Source: JBMOUD01 sp049319665 (GTDB lineage Bacteria > Pseudomonadota > Gammaproteobacteria > Enterobacterales > Enterobacteriaceae). From it: a stretch of DNA of 64,000 nucleotides. The stretch spans positions 62,001 through 126,000 of the forward strand of contig NZ_JBMOUD010000010.1 of assembly GCF_049319665.1 (NCBI RefSeq), given 5' to 3'. Numbering within the stretch: the first letter of the stretch is position 1; every line of letters begins with the position of its first letter. The position numbers and the translations under genes are program-made. The notes beneath the pieces were generated by a model, which was not told the DNA's origin, did no database searches, and saw nothing but the letters and a program-made list of their open reading frames with translations. Below are positions 34,229 to 43,874 of this stretch, one piece after another.

Positions 34229-35641
34229 TTAGCCGTGAGGATTGCGGGTATCCGTATCTTGTAAATTACGCAGCAGAATAGCGAAATCTAGATTTACATC
34301 GTCAGGGATAGGCAGGTAGACGATATGCCCATTTCCCGGCGCGACATCGATAACTTGGCCTTTTTTGTTGTATAGCGCTTCGATAGTAAATTGAATATTG
34401 CCCTTTGGCGTCATCATTTCTACGCTATCGCCAACGGAGAATTTGTTTTTAACATCGATCTCCGCATGGCCGTTCATACGCTGGCCGGTAAATTCGCCGA
34501 CAAACTGCTGACGATCGCTTACCGAAAAACCGTATTCATAATTCTGTTGTGCATCGTGTACATGGCGGCGTAAAAAACCTTCGGTATAACCGCGATGGGC
34601 TAATCCTTCCAGTGTGGTTAATAGTGACGGGTCGAAGGGCTTGCCAGCCGCCGCATCATCGATGGCCCGGCGATAAACCTGTGCGGTGCGGGCGCAATAA
34701 TAAAACGATTTAGTTCGCCCTTCGATTTTCAGCGATTGCACACCCATCTTAGTCAGGCTTTCGACGTGCTCAATGGCACGTAAGTCCTTAGAGTTCATGA
34801 TATAAGTACCATGTTCATCTTCAAAAGCACTCATATATTCGCCGGGGTTCATCTTCTCTTCCAGCATAAACACTTCACTGGTTGGCTGGCCGATACCTAG
34901 CGTAGGCTCTACCTGAGTGACTGGGATGGGTTCGTGCTGATGCACAATATTGCCAACATCGTCTTGTTTACCTGGCTGAACTTTATATTCCCAGCGGCAG
35001 GCATTGGTGCAGGTCCCCTGATTCGGGTCACGCTTATTGATATAGCCTGAGAGCAGGCAGCGTCCTGAATAGGCCATGCACAGTGCGCCATGAACAAAGA
35101 CTTCCAGCTCCATCTGCGGCACTTGACTGCGGATTTCGGCAATTTCTTCCAGCGACAGTTCTCGGGATAAAATGACGCGAGTGAGCCCCATTTGATGCCA
35201 GAATTTAACCGTGGCCCAATTGACGGCATTAGCCTGAACAGAAAGATGTACCGCCATATCGGGGAACGCTTCGCGCACCATCATGATCAAACCTGGGTCG
35301 GACATAATCAGTGCGTCTGGCCCCATATCAATCACCGGTTGTAAGTCGCGCAGGAAGGTTTTCAGTTTGGCGTTATGCGGGGCAATATTGACGACAACAT
35401 AAAACTTTTTGCCTAGCGTATGGGCTTCACTAATACCAATGGCGAGGTTTTGGTGATTGAACTCATTATTCCGTACGCGCAGGCTATAACGTGGCTGCCC
35501 GGCATAAACCGCATCGGCCCCGTAAGCGAAGGCGTAACGCATATTTTTTAACGAGCCTGCCGGGGAGAGCAATTCAGGAATAAATGCCGGGGTTTCTGGC
35601 GTGATGATTTCTGGTGAAGTAAGCGTTTCTGATAAAGACAT
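34229..35641 (-). CDS. trhP: tRNA 5-hydroxyuridine synthase TrhP (YegQ, U32 family)
   Basis: The 470-residue protein belongs to the U32 'peptidase' family. PELLSPAGSLKNMRYAFAYGADAVYAG is at the N-terminus, LEVFVHGALCMAYSGRCLLSGYINKRDPNQGTCTNACRWEY is the cysteine-rich core, and the C-terminal beta-barrel ends in PIPDDVNLDFAILLRNL. TrhP uses prephenate to hydroxylate U34 of tRNAs, an early step of cmo5U formation. The start MSLSET is chosen by homology; an in-frame GTG/ATG at 35647 adds two residues. It keeps its E. coli neighbour yegP. Confidence 0.94.
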   Translation of the reverse strand: MSLSETLTSPEIITPETPAFIPELLSPAGSLKNMRYAFAYGADAVYAGQPRYSLRVRNNEFNHQNLAIGISEAHTLGKKFYVVVNIAPHNAKLKTFLRDLQPVIDMGPDALIMSDPGLIMMVREAFPDMAVHLSVQANAVNWATVKFWHQMGLTRVILSRELSLEEIAEIRSQVPQMELEVFVHGALCMAYSGRCLLSGYINKRDPNQGTCTNACRWEYKVQPGKQDDVGNIVHQHEPIPVTQVEPTLGIGQPTSEVFMLEEKMNPGEYMSAFEDEHGTYIMNSKDLRAIEHVESLTKMGVQSLKIEGRTKSFYYCARTAQVYRRAIDDAAAGKPFDPSLLTTLEGLAHRGYTEGFLRRHVHDAQQNYEYGFSVSDRQQFVGEFTGQRMNGHAEIDVKNKFSVGDSVEMMTPKGNIQFTIEALYNKKGQVIDVAPGNGHIVYLPIPDDVNLDFAILLRNLQDTDTRNPHG

Positions 35642-35856
35642 AACCAATCTCAGTCTGATTCCAGGTCAGGGCTGCGCCATTAGGTGCAGTGAAAGAGCGG
35701 AATTGTATCTGGCGACAGGTAAAAAAGCAGTGAAAGTGTGTGGGTATTTACGCTTTGGACGCGTGAGATCAAAAAAATGGGCAGGGTAGAACAAAAGCTG
35801 TTCGATAGTGAGTTGAACAGCTTTATCACTCGCTGTTATTGCACGGGCCGCAGGTA

Positions 35857-36195
35857 TTAATTTGTCAGATCGCGAATATCGGTACTAGGCCCATTTTTGA
35901 TGACTGACAGCACGCCTTTTTTAGCATCACTGGTCGCGTGATACATTTCGCTGACCCCAATGACCTGATGATTTTTCGCTTTCAGCACAAAATAATGTTG
36001 CCCATCTTTACTTGGCTTGATTTCATAAGCCTGTTCATTAGGCGAGTTGGCTTGTACTGAGGCAATACCATTTTCAGCGGATGCTTTACTGGCATACATC
36101 TCGCTACTGAGAATAATCTCTCCATTACCGGCTTTCAGGTTAAAGTGAAACTGTCCGTTCTTCGCTTTTTTAAGATCATAATGACCGTGTGCCAT
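35857..36195 (-). CDS. yegP: YegP, DUF1508 duplicated-domain protein
   Basis: Starting at ATG 36195 with GGAGGTTTCTTT in front, the product has 112 residues in two DUF1508 repeats. Each repeat begins with a short F-(H/V)-L-K-A strand and ends in S-E-M-Y: GQFHFNLKAGNGEIILSSEMY and GQHYFVLKAKNHQVIGVSEMY. The tandem-repeat fold is small and cytosolic, and the exact function is unknown. The longer form from 36231 lies in repeat DNA and has no ribosome site. Confidence 0.92.
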   Translation of the reverse strand: MAHGHYDLKKAKNGQFHFNLKAGNGEIILSSEMYASKASAENGIASVQANSPNEQAYEIKPSKDGQHYFVLKAKNHQVIGVSEMYHATSDAKKGVLSVIKNGPSTDIRDLTN

Positions 36196-36213
36196 AAAGA
36201 AACCTCCAGATAA

Positions 36214-36238
36214 ATACCCGTCATATTTCAAGTTGCAC
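36214..36238. repeat. Half ERIC-like repeat end
   Basis: ATACCCGTCATATTTCAAG and TTGCA match the outer arm of the ERIC elements found at 56.5 and 61.7 kb. The rest of the element is missing or decayed. The gap from 36239 to 36462 contains no gene. Confidence 0.5.
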
Positions 36239-36462
36239 AGCGGCGGCGGCCCTCACTTATGCCCGTTTTGTGGTGATAAGTTTTTGGGATGTGTTCAATT
36301 GCCGCTAATCTGTATCTCGAAGTTTATGGGGTATCGACTCGTCGCTTAAAAAGTAGACTGAACACTTGATAAGTATAGTTGAGATATCCGCTGATAAACG
36401 GATACCTGCCATATTGACGTTGCCTCGGTTTCCCAGCTAAAAACGTGATCGGCCCTACAGCC

Positions 36463-37182
36463 TTAAATAATTCGGCAAGGCTCGGCTTCCCAGCGATAAC
36501 CCACGCCATAAACGGCGCGAATAAAAGGCTTTTCGCCATCGATAGATTCGAGTTTACGCCGCAGATTTTTGATATGACTATCGATGGTTCGGTCGGTGAC
36601 GACGCGATAATCATCATAGAGATTGTTCAGCAAAGCTTCGCGGGTAAACACATAACCCGGCTTATTTGATAGTGTTTTTAGTAAGCGGAATTCAGCTGGC
36701 GTTAGCTCGAGCTCATGCCCTTGATAACTGGCATGGAAACGCGCTTCATCAATATTCAGGCCATTATTATCGACGGCATCGCCTTCCGGGCGGTAACAGC
36801 GTCGTAAAATCGTTTTTACCCGCGCAACGACTTCACGCGGACTATAAGGCTTGCAGATATAATCATCGGCACCGATTTCCAGACCGAGAAGGCGGTCTAT
36901 TTCTTCCGTTTTGGCCGTAACCATCATAATAGGGACGTCGGAAAACTGGCGAATATCACGGCAAATCGTTAACCCACTGATCCCAGGTAGCATTAAATCG
37001 AGCAAAATCATCGCCGGTGGCGTATCGCGAACATACTGCACAACCTGAGCGCCGTCGCTTAACCAGCGCGTGGCGTAACCGGCCGCCTGGAGATAATCAA
37101 CCAGCAACTGCCCCAATTTAGGCTCATCTTCAACAATCAATATTTGCAGTTGCCGGTTATCCGGCATGGTGAATTCGCTCAT
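36463..37182 (-). CDS. baeR: Response regulator BaeR
   Basis: The 239-residue OmpR-type regulator has a receiver domain with the acidic pair E18/D19, phospho-acceptor D62 (ILLDLMLPG), T/K switch residues (VTAK, CKPYSPRE), and a winged helix with RLLKTLSNKPGYVFTREALLNNLYDDYRVVTDRTIDSHIKNLRRK. This last stretch is nearly the E. coli BaeR sequence. BaeSR responds to envelope stress and induces drug exporters. It overlaps baeS by one base (TAATG). Confidence 0.95.
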   Translation of the reverse strand: MSEFTMPDNRQLQILIVEDEPKLGQLLVDYLQAAGYATRWLSDGAQVVQYVRDTPPAMILLDLMLPGISGLTICRDIRQFSDVPIMMVTAKTEEIDRLLGLEIGADDYICKPYSPREVVARVKTILRRCYRPEGDAVDNNGLNIDEARFHASYQGHELELTPAEFRLLKTLSNKPGYVFTREALLNNLYDDYRVVTDRTIDSHIKNLRRKLESIDGEKPFIRAVYGVGYRWEAEPCRII

Positions 37183-38573
37183 TAATTTTTCTGTCCAATT
37201 GATAGGGAAAGTGGCAGCTCTAGGACGATTCTAACCCCACCCGTAGGCGAGTGTTCTGCACGGATTTTTCCGCCGTGTGCTTCGACAATGTTTTGGCAAA
37301 TGGCTAAGCCAAGACCAGAACCGCCGCTGGCGCGGTTACGCGACCCCTCTGCACGATAAAAACGTTCAAAGATTTGCAGCAATTGTTCCTCATTGATGCC
37401 AGGCGCGCTGTCCTGAAAATAGACCTGCAAACATTTATTGCGGCGCGTGGCGATAATGTCCAATTGCCCACCAGAATCAGTATAACGCAGGCTGTTTTCC
37501 AACAAGTTATTAAACAATTGCGACAGACGCTGTGGGTCACCAAACACTTGTGCTTTATCGGGTAACTGGCTGACTAATTTTAGCTGTTTGGCGTGAAAAC
37601 GATCGCGAAAACCCGCCTCGGCCAACTGAATTAAATGTACGACGTCGGTTTCTTCTTTGCGATAGGCCAGCGCTCCGGCATCGGATAGCGAAAGCTGATA
37701 TAAATCATCTACCAGCTTAGTCAGGATAGAAACTTCGGACTGTAAAGAGGAGAGGGAATCTAACGACATCTTACGCACGCCATCTTGCATGGCCTCCAGC
37801 TCGCCGCGTAATACCGCCAGCGGTGTGCGTAATTCATGCGAAATATCAGCCATAAATGCGCGGCGCATCTGTTCGTTTTTTTCCAGCGTCATGGCCAGTT
37901 GATTAAAATCTTGCGCCAGTTTTCCCAGTTCATCCTGACTGTGCACTTCCACTCGGCTACTAAAATTCCCGGTCGCTAACTGGTGGGTGGCATCTACTAA
38001 GCGTTTTACCGGCGCTAACATGCCGCGAGAGAGCAGCCAGGTGGCGGCGGCGGCCAGCAGCGAAGTAAAAGCGACAATAATCCAGCTGGTCAGCCTTTGC
38101 CGCTGGTCAAAGTTAATATCAGCATTGCGCGTCAGGCGTTCTGCCGGGGTAGAGACAATGACACCGATACGTTCGCCTTTGGCTCTCAATACGCGCCCTG
38201 ATGCGATAAGTTCCTGCGGAACGGGGGTATCCGAACCGGCAACCCGCTGATTTTGACTATTCAGTATCCAGAATTTAGTTCGCCAACCGGGCGGCGGTAA
38301 TTTATGGGTATTTTCGTCATTAAGATCGAATGAATGCAGCAGCTGAAAGACGCTTTTTTCATTTTTAGTGAGGAAATCCCAGTTGCCAGTTTGTTGATAT
38401 TCCTGCTCCAGCGACTCCGCCATCATCTCTATTCGCTGTTCGTTACCCAGCCGCACGTAGTCGATAAAACCTCGTTCAAAACTCATGCGTACGCCAAAAT
38501 TCATCGTAATGATGACCAACCCACAGGTGAGAAAAATGGCGAAAAATAATTTGGCTGTAATTCCTGGTTTCAT
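37182..38573 (-). CDS. baeS: Envelope-stress sensor kinase BaeS
   Basis: The 463-residue kinase has membrane segments at about 7-27 and 163-185 flanking a periplasmic sensor, a HAMP domain, the H-box (FMADISHELRTPLAVLRGELEAM), the N-box (LLENSLRYTDSGG) and G-boxes (DSAPGINEEQ, GSGLGLAICQNIVEAHGG). It overlaps mdtD upstream by four bases (ATGA) and baeR downstream by one, so all three form one transcript. Confidence 0.95.
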   Translation of the reverse strand: MKPGITAKLFFAIFLTCGLVIITMNFGVRMSFERGFIDYVRLGNEQRIEMMAESLEQEYQQTGNWDFLTKNEKSVFQLLHSFDLNDENTHKLPPPGWRTKFWILNSQNQRVAGSDTPVPQELIASGRVLRAKGERIGVIVSTPAERLTRNADINFDQRQRLTSWIIVAFTSLLAAAATWLLSRGMLAPVKRLVDATHQLATGNFSSRVEVHSQDELGKLAQDFNQLAMTLEKNEQMRRAFMADISHELRTPLAVLRGELEAMQDGVRKMSLDSLSSLQSEVSILTKLVDDLYQLSLSDAGALAYRKEETDVVHLIQLAEAGFRDRFHAKQLKLVSQLPDKAQVFGDPQRLSQLFNNLLENSLRYTDSGGQLDIIATRRNKCLQVYFQDSAPGINEEQLLQIFERFYRAEGSRNRASGGSGLGLAICQNIVEAHGGKIRAEHSPTGGVRIVLELPLSLSIGQKN

Positions 38574-40009
38574 GATTTCCCCATCGAGCTAGCGCTGGAT
38601 TGCGGGTTGTGAGGTGGCCCCACCAGCGGGGTCGCGGTTTCATCATTTGGTACGCGTGCAAATACCCACGCCGGGAGCAAGATAATGACCGACATACAGA
38701 TATAGCAGTACAGGAAAGTACTGTGCATGCCATTACTTCCCGGAGCGACGTGCTGATTAGCAAAGATTGCCAATAACAGACCGGCTACGCTGACGCCAAA
38801 ACTCATGGAGAGCTGCATCACCATTGACAGCAAACTATTGCCGCTACTGGCTAATTTTGGCGGTAAATCTTTGAGCGTCAATGTGTTCATTGAAGAGAAG
38901 CGCAGAGAGTTCACCATCCCCTGGAAGAACAGAACAATAGGGATCATCCAGAACTCGCCATAGATTGCCACCAAAGGGAAGATCAGGGTAATCAAGGCTA
39001 ACAATACGGTGGCGGAAACCAGCGCACGCCGGTAGCCCACGGTTTTAACCAGCTTAACCACAATGCGTTTCATGCCCATACTGCCGATAACCATCGGGAT
39101 CATCATCATCCCTGCGTGGAAGGGCGAGAATCCGAGGCCGAGCTGTAAGAATACCGGGGTCATAAAGGGCAGCATACCGCTGCCAATTCGCCCGAGCAGG
39201 CTGCCACCCAAACCGATACTAAAGCTGCGCGTATGGAACAGACGCAGAGAGAACAGTGCGCCAATATTGCCACGTGCATATAGCCAGTAAATCCCCAGCG
39301 ATGCCAGGCCAACGAGTACCAGCACCGCTAACATGACGGGGGGGATACCCAAGCCTTTGCTGCCATCTAATGCCAATGTCAGCGTTGCCATTGCGACCGC
39401 CAGCATAATAAAACCGGTGATATCAAAACGTCGGGTCTGCATTTTGTAGTTAGGCATGATCATCAAGGTGGCGATAGCGCCGATAAACCCAACCGGTAGA
39501 TTAATCAGGAAAATCCAATGCCAGCTGGCGTATTGCACCAAAAAACCACCCAGTGCTGGGCCCATCAGTGGCCCGATTTGCCCTGGCAATGTCACGAAGG
39601 TCATCGCGGCCATATATTCACTGCGCGGTACGATTTTTAATACCGTCAGGCGGCCGACTGGCACCATCATGGCTCCGCCAACACCTTGTATTACACGCGA
39701 CATCACTAGCTCATTAAGCGTGGTTGACTGTGCACATAGTAGTGAGCCGAGAGTAAATAAAATAATGGCTGAGAAGAACACCCACTTAACGCCGACGCGG
39801 TCAGCCAACCAGCCGCTGGCTGGGAGCATAATGGCGACAGTTAATACATAGGCCACCACGACTGAGTGCATATGTAGAGGATTGACCCCTAAGCTCACCG
39901 CCATCGAAGGCAAAGCCGTATTAACAATAGTTGTGTCTAGAGACTGCATAAAAAATCCGAAAGCAACGATCCAAAGCTGCCATCGGATTGACGCGGGCTG
40001 TGTGGCCAT
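38570..40009 (-). CDS. mdtD: MdtD-like DHA2 exporter
   Basis: This 479-residue MFS protein has 14 hydrophobic segments. FFMQSLDTTIVNTALPSMAVSLGV, GWLADRVGVKWVF, SRVIQGVGGAMMVPVGRL and LMGPALGGFLVQYASWHWIFLINLPVG are DHA2 motifs. Overlap with baeS and the order mdtD-baeS-baeR are as in E. coli. There mdtABC precede it, but here they are missing: upstream are only a 410-base gap and an unrelated reductase. This makes mdtD the first gene of the operon. Confidence 0.9.
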   Translation of the reverse strand: MATQPASIRWQLWIVAFGFFMQSLDTTIVNTALPSMAVSLGVNPLHMHSVVVAYVLTVAIMLPASGWLADRVGVKWVFFSAIILFTLGSLLCAQSTTLNELVMSRVIQGVGGAMMVPVGRLTVLKIVPRSEYMAAMTFVTLPGQIGPLMGPALGGFLVQYASWHWIFLINLPVGFIGAIATLMIMPNYKMQTRRFDITGFIMLAVAMATLTLALDGSKGLGIPPVMLAVLVLVGLASLGIYWLYARGNIGALFSLRLFHTRSFSIGLGGSLLGRIGSGMLPFMTPVFLQLGLGFSPFHAGMMMIPMVIGSMGMKRIVVKLVKTVGYRRALVSATVLLALITLIFPLVAIYGEFWMIPIVLFFQGMVNSLRFSSMNTLTLKDLPPKLASSGNSLLSMVMQLSMSFGVSVAGLLLAIFANQHVAPGSNGMHSTFLYCYICMSVIILLPAWVFARVPNDETATPLVGPPHNPQSSASSMGKS

Positions 40010-40421
40010 GTCTATCCGGATTCCTGATTGAAAAAAGCACCGGCGTTGTCTGCTTTAGTGGCTGATGCGTGCCGCGGGCTCATTATCGTTGTTTTTAATG
40101 CCCTGCTAATCTCAGGCAAAAAAACTCAACCGATAACTGATCATAGTATTCACTTACGCGAGGATAAAGATGAAGGAAATATGGATTCCTCGTTATTACA
40201 CCCGCAAGATTTGTCGCCGCATGAGTGTGCTCAAGGTGATGACCACAATTATTTGGCGCATAGATTAGCATTAGGAGGCTAATTCCTAAAAAACTTCTCG
40301 GTCAGCTGCTACTGTTAACCCTATTGCTTTATCAACAATGATTTTATTAACAGCCGCTTTATTAAAAATGCTTGTGTTATGAACCATCCATCGAAAAATC
40401 ATCGTCAAACAGGAGAGTGTG
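40010..40421. other. Promoter gap between mdtD and the aldo/keto reductase
   Basis: This 410-base gap holds the divergent promoters of mdtD-baeSR and the reductase. An 84-codon plus-strand frame (40028-40282) shows no ribosome site or motif and is probably not a gene. I could not confirm a BaeR box by eye. Confidence 0.4.
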
Positions 40422-41375
40422 ATGAGTAAAAGAGAACTGGGTCGCAGCGGTATTCAAGTGCCAAAACTAACATTTGGGGGCAATGTGTTCGGCTGGACAG
40501 TCGATCAAGCGACCTCTTTTAGTATTTTGGACGCGCTGTTGGAGCATAAACTTAACTTTATCGATACGGCAGATGTCTATTCAACTTGGGTTGAAGGCAA
40601 CCAGGGCGGCGAGTCAGAGACGATTATCGGTAACTGGCTGAAGAAAAGCGGTAAACGTGAGCAAATAATTCTTGCCACCAAAGTAGGCAAACCGATGGGC
40701 GAGGGCAAGGTTGGTCTGTCGCCAAAATATATCAAGCAAGCGGTAGAAGCCTCACTTAAACGCCTACAAACTGATTATATCGATTTGTATCAATCCCATG
40801 ACGACGATGCCGATACGCCGCTGGCAGAATCTTTGGCCGCCTTTGACGCACTCATTAAAGAAGGCAAAGTGCGGGCGATTGGCGCGTCGAACTACAGCGC
40901 GGCACGGCTGGCCGAAGCTTTAAAAGTTTCGAAAGACAACGGGCTGGCGCGTTATGAAACCTTACAGCCGGAATATAATTTGTACGATCGCAAAGACTAT
41001 GAAGATTCACTGGAGAAAGTGGTCACTGAGCACGGCGTGGGTGTTATCAACTACTACGCACTGGCCAGTGGTTTCCTCTCTGGCAAATACCGTCAACAGT
41101 CTGATGCGAGTAAAAGTAAGCGTGGTGAACAGGTCGTTAAGCAGTACCTTAACGATCGCGGCCTGAAGATTTTGCAAGCGCTGGACAAGTTGGCGGAAAA
41201 ACACCGCGCCAGCCCAACTCAAGTGGCGTTAGCCTGGCAAATCGCCCGCCCAAGCATCACCGCACCGATTGTCAGCGCGACCTCGCTGCAACAACTCAGC
41301 GAACTTGCCAAAGCTGCCGAGCTGAAGCTCGATAGCGGTGATATTGAATTACTGAATCAGGCAAGCAGTTACTAA
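40422..41375 (+). CDS. Aldo/keto reductase
   Basis: The ATG at 40422 has AGGAG six bases before it; GTG 40419 is worse. The 317-residue AKR has the catalytic tetrad pattern: FIDTADVY (Asp, Tyr), ILATKVGKP (Lys) and YQSHDDD (His). IGASNYSAARL and the C-terminal PIVSATSLQQLSELAKA form the NADPH site. It resembles the general AKR11/12-type oxidoreductases of unknown substrate. It is convergent with yegD, with a shared terminator. Confidence 0.88.
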   Translation: MSKRELGRSGIQVPKLTFGGNVFGWTVDQATSFSILDALLEHKLNFIDTADVYSTWVEGNQGGESETIIGNWLKKSGKREQIILATKVGKPMGEGKVGLSPKYIKQAVEASLKRLQTDYIDLYQSHDDDADTPLAESLAAFDALIKEGKVRAIGASNYSAARLAEALKVSKDNGLARYETLQPEYNLYDRKDYEDSLEKVVTEHGVGVINYYALASGFLSGKYRQQSDASKSKRGEQVVKQYLNDRGLKILQALDKLAEKHRASPTQVALAWQIARPSITAPIVSATSLQQLSELAKAAELKLDSGDIELLNQASSY

Positions 41376-41511
41376 GGTATTTTCAGGCTGCTAAAAGGCC
41401 AGTGATTAGGGCGGGTACGCCGTTGGGGTCGTAGCGAGCTTGCTCGCCGGAGTGCCTCTAGGCTTACTAAGCCCGGGTATCTTAGTACACCAGACAACAT
41501 TGTCATCAAAT

Positions 41512-41541
41512 AAAAACCGCCTAAGCAACAGGCGGTTTTTT
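41512..41541. terminator. Bidirectional terminator between the reductase and yegD
   Basis: AAAAACCGCCT (41512-41522) pairs perfectly with AGGCGGTTTTT (41530-41540) around AAGCAAC. T runs follow on both strands, so it should end both convergent transcripts. Confidence 0.85.
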
Positions 41542-41565
41542 ATTTACTAGCGACCAGAAATGCCA

Positions 41566-42918
41566 TTATCGAAATAGTGTTTGCGCCCAACGCGCTAGCC
41601 CTGCTGTTACGGAGCCAAAATCATTGCCACCGACTAACTCGATCCCCGGTAGCTGAGCTTGTAATGCGCTGCGCAGCAGTGGTGAGCGGGCGCTACCGCC
41701 GGTGAGATAAATCACATCGGGTTTAATTGCACTGGCTGATAACGCCAGGCTAACCTGTTCTTGAATACGCTCCAGCGGTTGAGAAATAGCTTCACGCAGT
41801 TGCTGCTGAGTAATACTTTCGGCCAGACCAGCTTCGACGAAATCTAATGCTGCCGTAACGCTTGCCTGCTCTGACAGCGCAATCTTGCTCTCTTCGGCAG
41901 CACGCACTAAACGATAGCTCAAACGCTGCTGCTGAATTTTCAACAGGCGCTTAACTTGTTCAGGCTGAGCGGCATCGCGGATAAGATCACGCAACATACG
42001 CGTATTGCCCTGGCTATAGAAATCCTGCTGTGCGGGAACGTCATTGGTGGCAACTGCATTCCAATAAGGCAATGAAGGCAATGCCAGGCCTTTTTGCGTT
42101 TCGCCGCCCATGCCAAACTGCGGGGTCAATTGCTTAAAGGCGGTCATGATATCCAAATCATTTCCACCCACGCGGCAGCCACTGTGGCCGAGCAGGCTTT
42201 GCTGGCGGTCTGATTTATCGCGCCATTGTGGGCCCATAAGCAGCACTGAGCAGTCGGTGGTTCCGCCGCCGATATCTACAACCAGCACGGTTTTTTCTTC
42301 ATTAAGCGTGGCTTCAAAATCCAGCCCTGCGGCAACCGGCTCAAACTGGAAAGCGATATCACGGAAACCAGCGCGTACAGCGGCGCGTTGTAAAATCCCT
42401 TGCGCCTGCTGGTTCGCTTCTTCGCCACCCATGCCCTGGAAGTTAATCGGCCGACCAATCACGGTTTGCTCAATAGTTTGCTGCAAAACCGACTCTGCCT
42501 GACGTTTGATATGGAACATCATGGCGCACACTAAATCTTCAAACAGGGCGATTTGCTGAGGCTTTAGCCCATTGGCTCCCAAGAAGGATTTCGGTGAACG
42601 AACGAAGTAAACCTCTTCTGGGTCTTCAATATAAGTTGCCAGCGCCTGCAGACCAAAATTCACGCTATTGTGATTAACCGAAATATCTTCTTCGCGGTTA
42701 TAGCTGATACTGCGTTGCAGCAATTGCTGATTCTCAACACTGCCAGTCGGCACCTGCCAATGGCGATGCAAACATTCACTCACTGCTTCACGCGTTGGCG
42801 CACAAAGCATGGAAGGGAGGTAGGGTGTATTATTTTCCAGCGCCAGTAGCTCGGCATTATCGTTGCGCATAACAGCAACCGAACAGTTCGCTGTGCCGTA
42901 GTCAAATCCAATAAACAT
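41566..42918 (-). CDS. yegD: Hsp70-family protein YegD
   Basis: The 450-residue protein consists of an actin/Hsp70 ATPase domain only. It has phosphate-1 (GFDYGTANCSVAVM), phosphate-2 (VVDIGGGTTDCSVLL) and adenosine (YLTGGSARSPLL) motifs but no peptide-binding domain. It is the E. coli YegD type, a DnaK-like ATPase with unknown partner. The gene is monocistronic and convergent with the reductase. Confidence 0.93.
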   Translation of the reverse strand: MFIGFDYGTANCSVAVMRNDNAELLALENNTPYLPSMLCAPTREAVSECLHRHWQVPTGSVENQQLLQRSISYNREEDISVNHNSVNFGLQALATYIEDPEEVYFVRSPKSFLGANGLKPQQIALFEDLVCAMMFHIKRQAESVLQQTIEQTVIGRPINFQGMGGEEANQQAQGILQRAAVRAGFRDIAFQFEPVAAGLDFEATLNEEKTVLVVDIGGGTTDCSVLLMGPQWRDKSDRQQSLLGHSGCRVGGNDLDIMTAFKQLTPQFGMGGETQKGLALPSLPYWNAVATNDVPAQQDFYSQGNTRMLRDLIRDAAQPEQVKRLLKIQQQRLSYRLVRAAEESKIALSEQASVTAALDFVEAGLAESITQQQLREAISQPLERIQEQVSLALSASAIKPDVIYLTGGSARSPLLRSALQAQLPGIELVGGNDFGSVTAGLARWAQTLFR

Positions 42919-43117
42919 AACTATTCCCCCACTAGGTGGCCCCTGCCATTAGAAGGGGCGCGACTTTACCGGAGATATCTTTTTCCGACAAGCCGAACAT
43001 GAAAATTGGGGGTTCTTTTATGCAAGAACGGGGCATTTTTTTAAGCTAGACATAGCTTGGGACGGATATTGAAACCGAAACGGTGTCATTTTCGGTTCTT
43101 CAAATGCGGTGTTTCAT

Positions 43118-43133
43118 CCGGCCACATAGCCGG
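43118..43133. other. Short GC hairpin
   Basis: CCGGC-CACATA-GCCGG forms a five-pair stem in the non-coding stretch 42919-43198. That stretch otherwise holds the yegD promoter region and no supported gene. Confidence 0.4.
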
Positions 43134-43198
43134 AACCGCCGAAAGGAGGCTGGCGGCCCCCTTTCGAATCCCGCGCCTTTTTAAACATTTACCCCAAA

Positions 43199-43553
43199 TC
43201 TAGTGGAGGCTATGTTTCAGGTGCTACCGCGACAGGCGCAAATGCCGCTGCTCCGCAGTGCCTTCAGTCGGGATTCGGACTCGCTCAATAAAGACTTCGC
43301 GATTTCTCACCGCTCCTTCAGCGCCATTTCGAGTGCGCCACCGGGCTTTTTTAAATTCAAAAGATAAACCGCTTTTGCCTTTCTATTTGTGTCGTTGCCG
43401 TTGATGTAAAAGCTTCCAAGCGCACTCAAAATGCCACCGGTGCAGTGGTGAAAGACAACAGTTTTATCGTTGGCTTGAACCCGGAGGCGGGGAGCCTGGA
43501 AGGCTGGCATTTGCGCTATCACTGAGGTTTCTGAAACATGGCCTCCGCTGGAC
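43199..43553. mobile_element. 355-bp element with terminal inverted repeats (MITE-like)
   Basis: The left arm has GGAGGCTATGTTTCAG (43205-43220) and GCGCAAATGCC (43236-43246). The right arm holds their complements, CTGAAACATGGCCTCC (43531-43546) and GGCATTTGCGC (43506-43516). The arms thus match over about 45 bases with a diverged middle. A 51-codon frame on plus (43212-43367) and a 71-codon frame on minus (43307-43522) lie inside; the minus one ends NLKKPGGALEMALKER. Neither is recognised with confidence. Both arms contain GGAGG two bases before an ATG, too close for good initiation. Confidence 0.6.
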
Positions 43554-43657
43554 TGGATATTGAAGTATCAAAAAAGCGCGGGATTCTTAAGGGTAGCGTG
43601 CTACCCTTATGGCGGCTTAGGCTGCAATGCCAAATTGAACACTGCATTTGAGAAGCC

Positions 43658-43834
43658 GAAAAATTCACCGTTCTGGTTTTACAAAGCCGCTTCAAGCTCG
43701 GCCAAGCTTGAGCAAATCGAAAAATTCACCGTTCCCGGTTTTACAAAGCTGCCCCAAGCTCGGCCAAGCTTGAGCAAATCGAAAAATTCACCGTTCCCGG
43801 TTTTACAAAGCCGCCCCAAGCTCGGCCAAGCTTA
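43658..43834 (+). repeat. 61-62 bp tandem repeat, about 2.9 copies
   Basis: Units begin with GAAAAATTCACCGTTC at 43658, 43719 and 43781. Each carries GGTTTTACAAAG then CAAGCTCGGCCAAGCTT, an internal imperfect palindrome. Unit lengths are 61 and 62 bases, and the third stops after 53. The copies differ at only a few positions, so the array is recent. No coding role is evident. Confidence 0.85.
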
Positions 43835-43874
43835 ATAAACCAAAATATTCACTAAACTGATTTTTTAAAATCTC

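Noticed and set aside
40028..40282. 84-codon frame between mdtD and the reductase
   Set aside because: It lies in the divergent promoter gap, has no ribosome site and no recognisable protein pattern.
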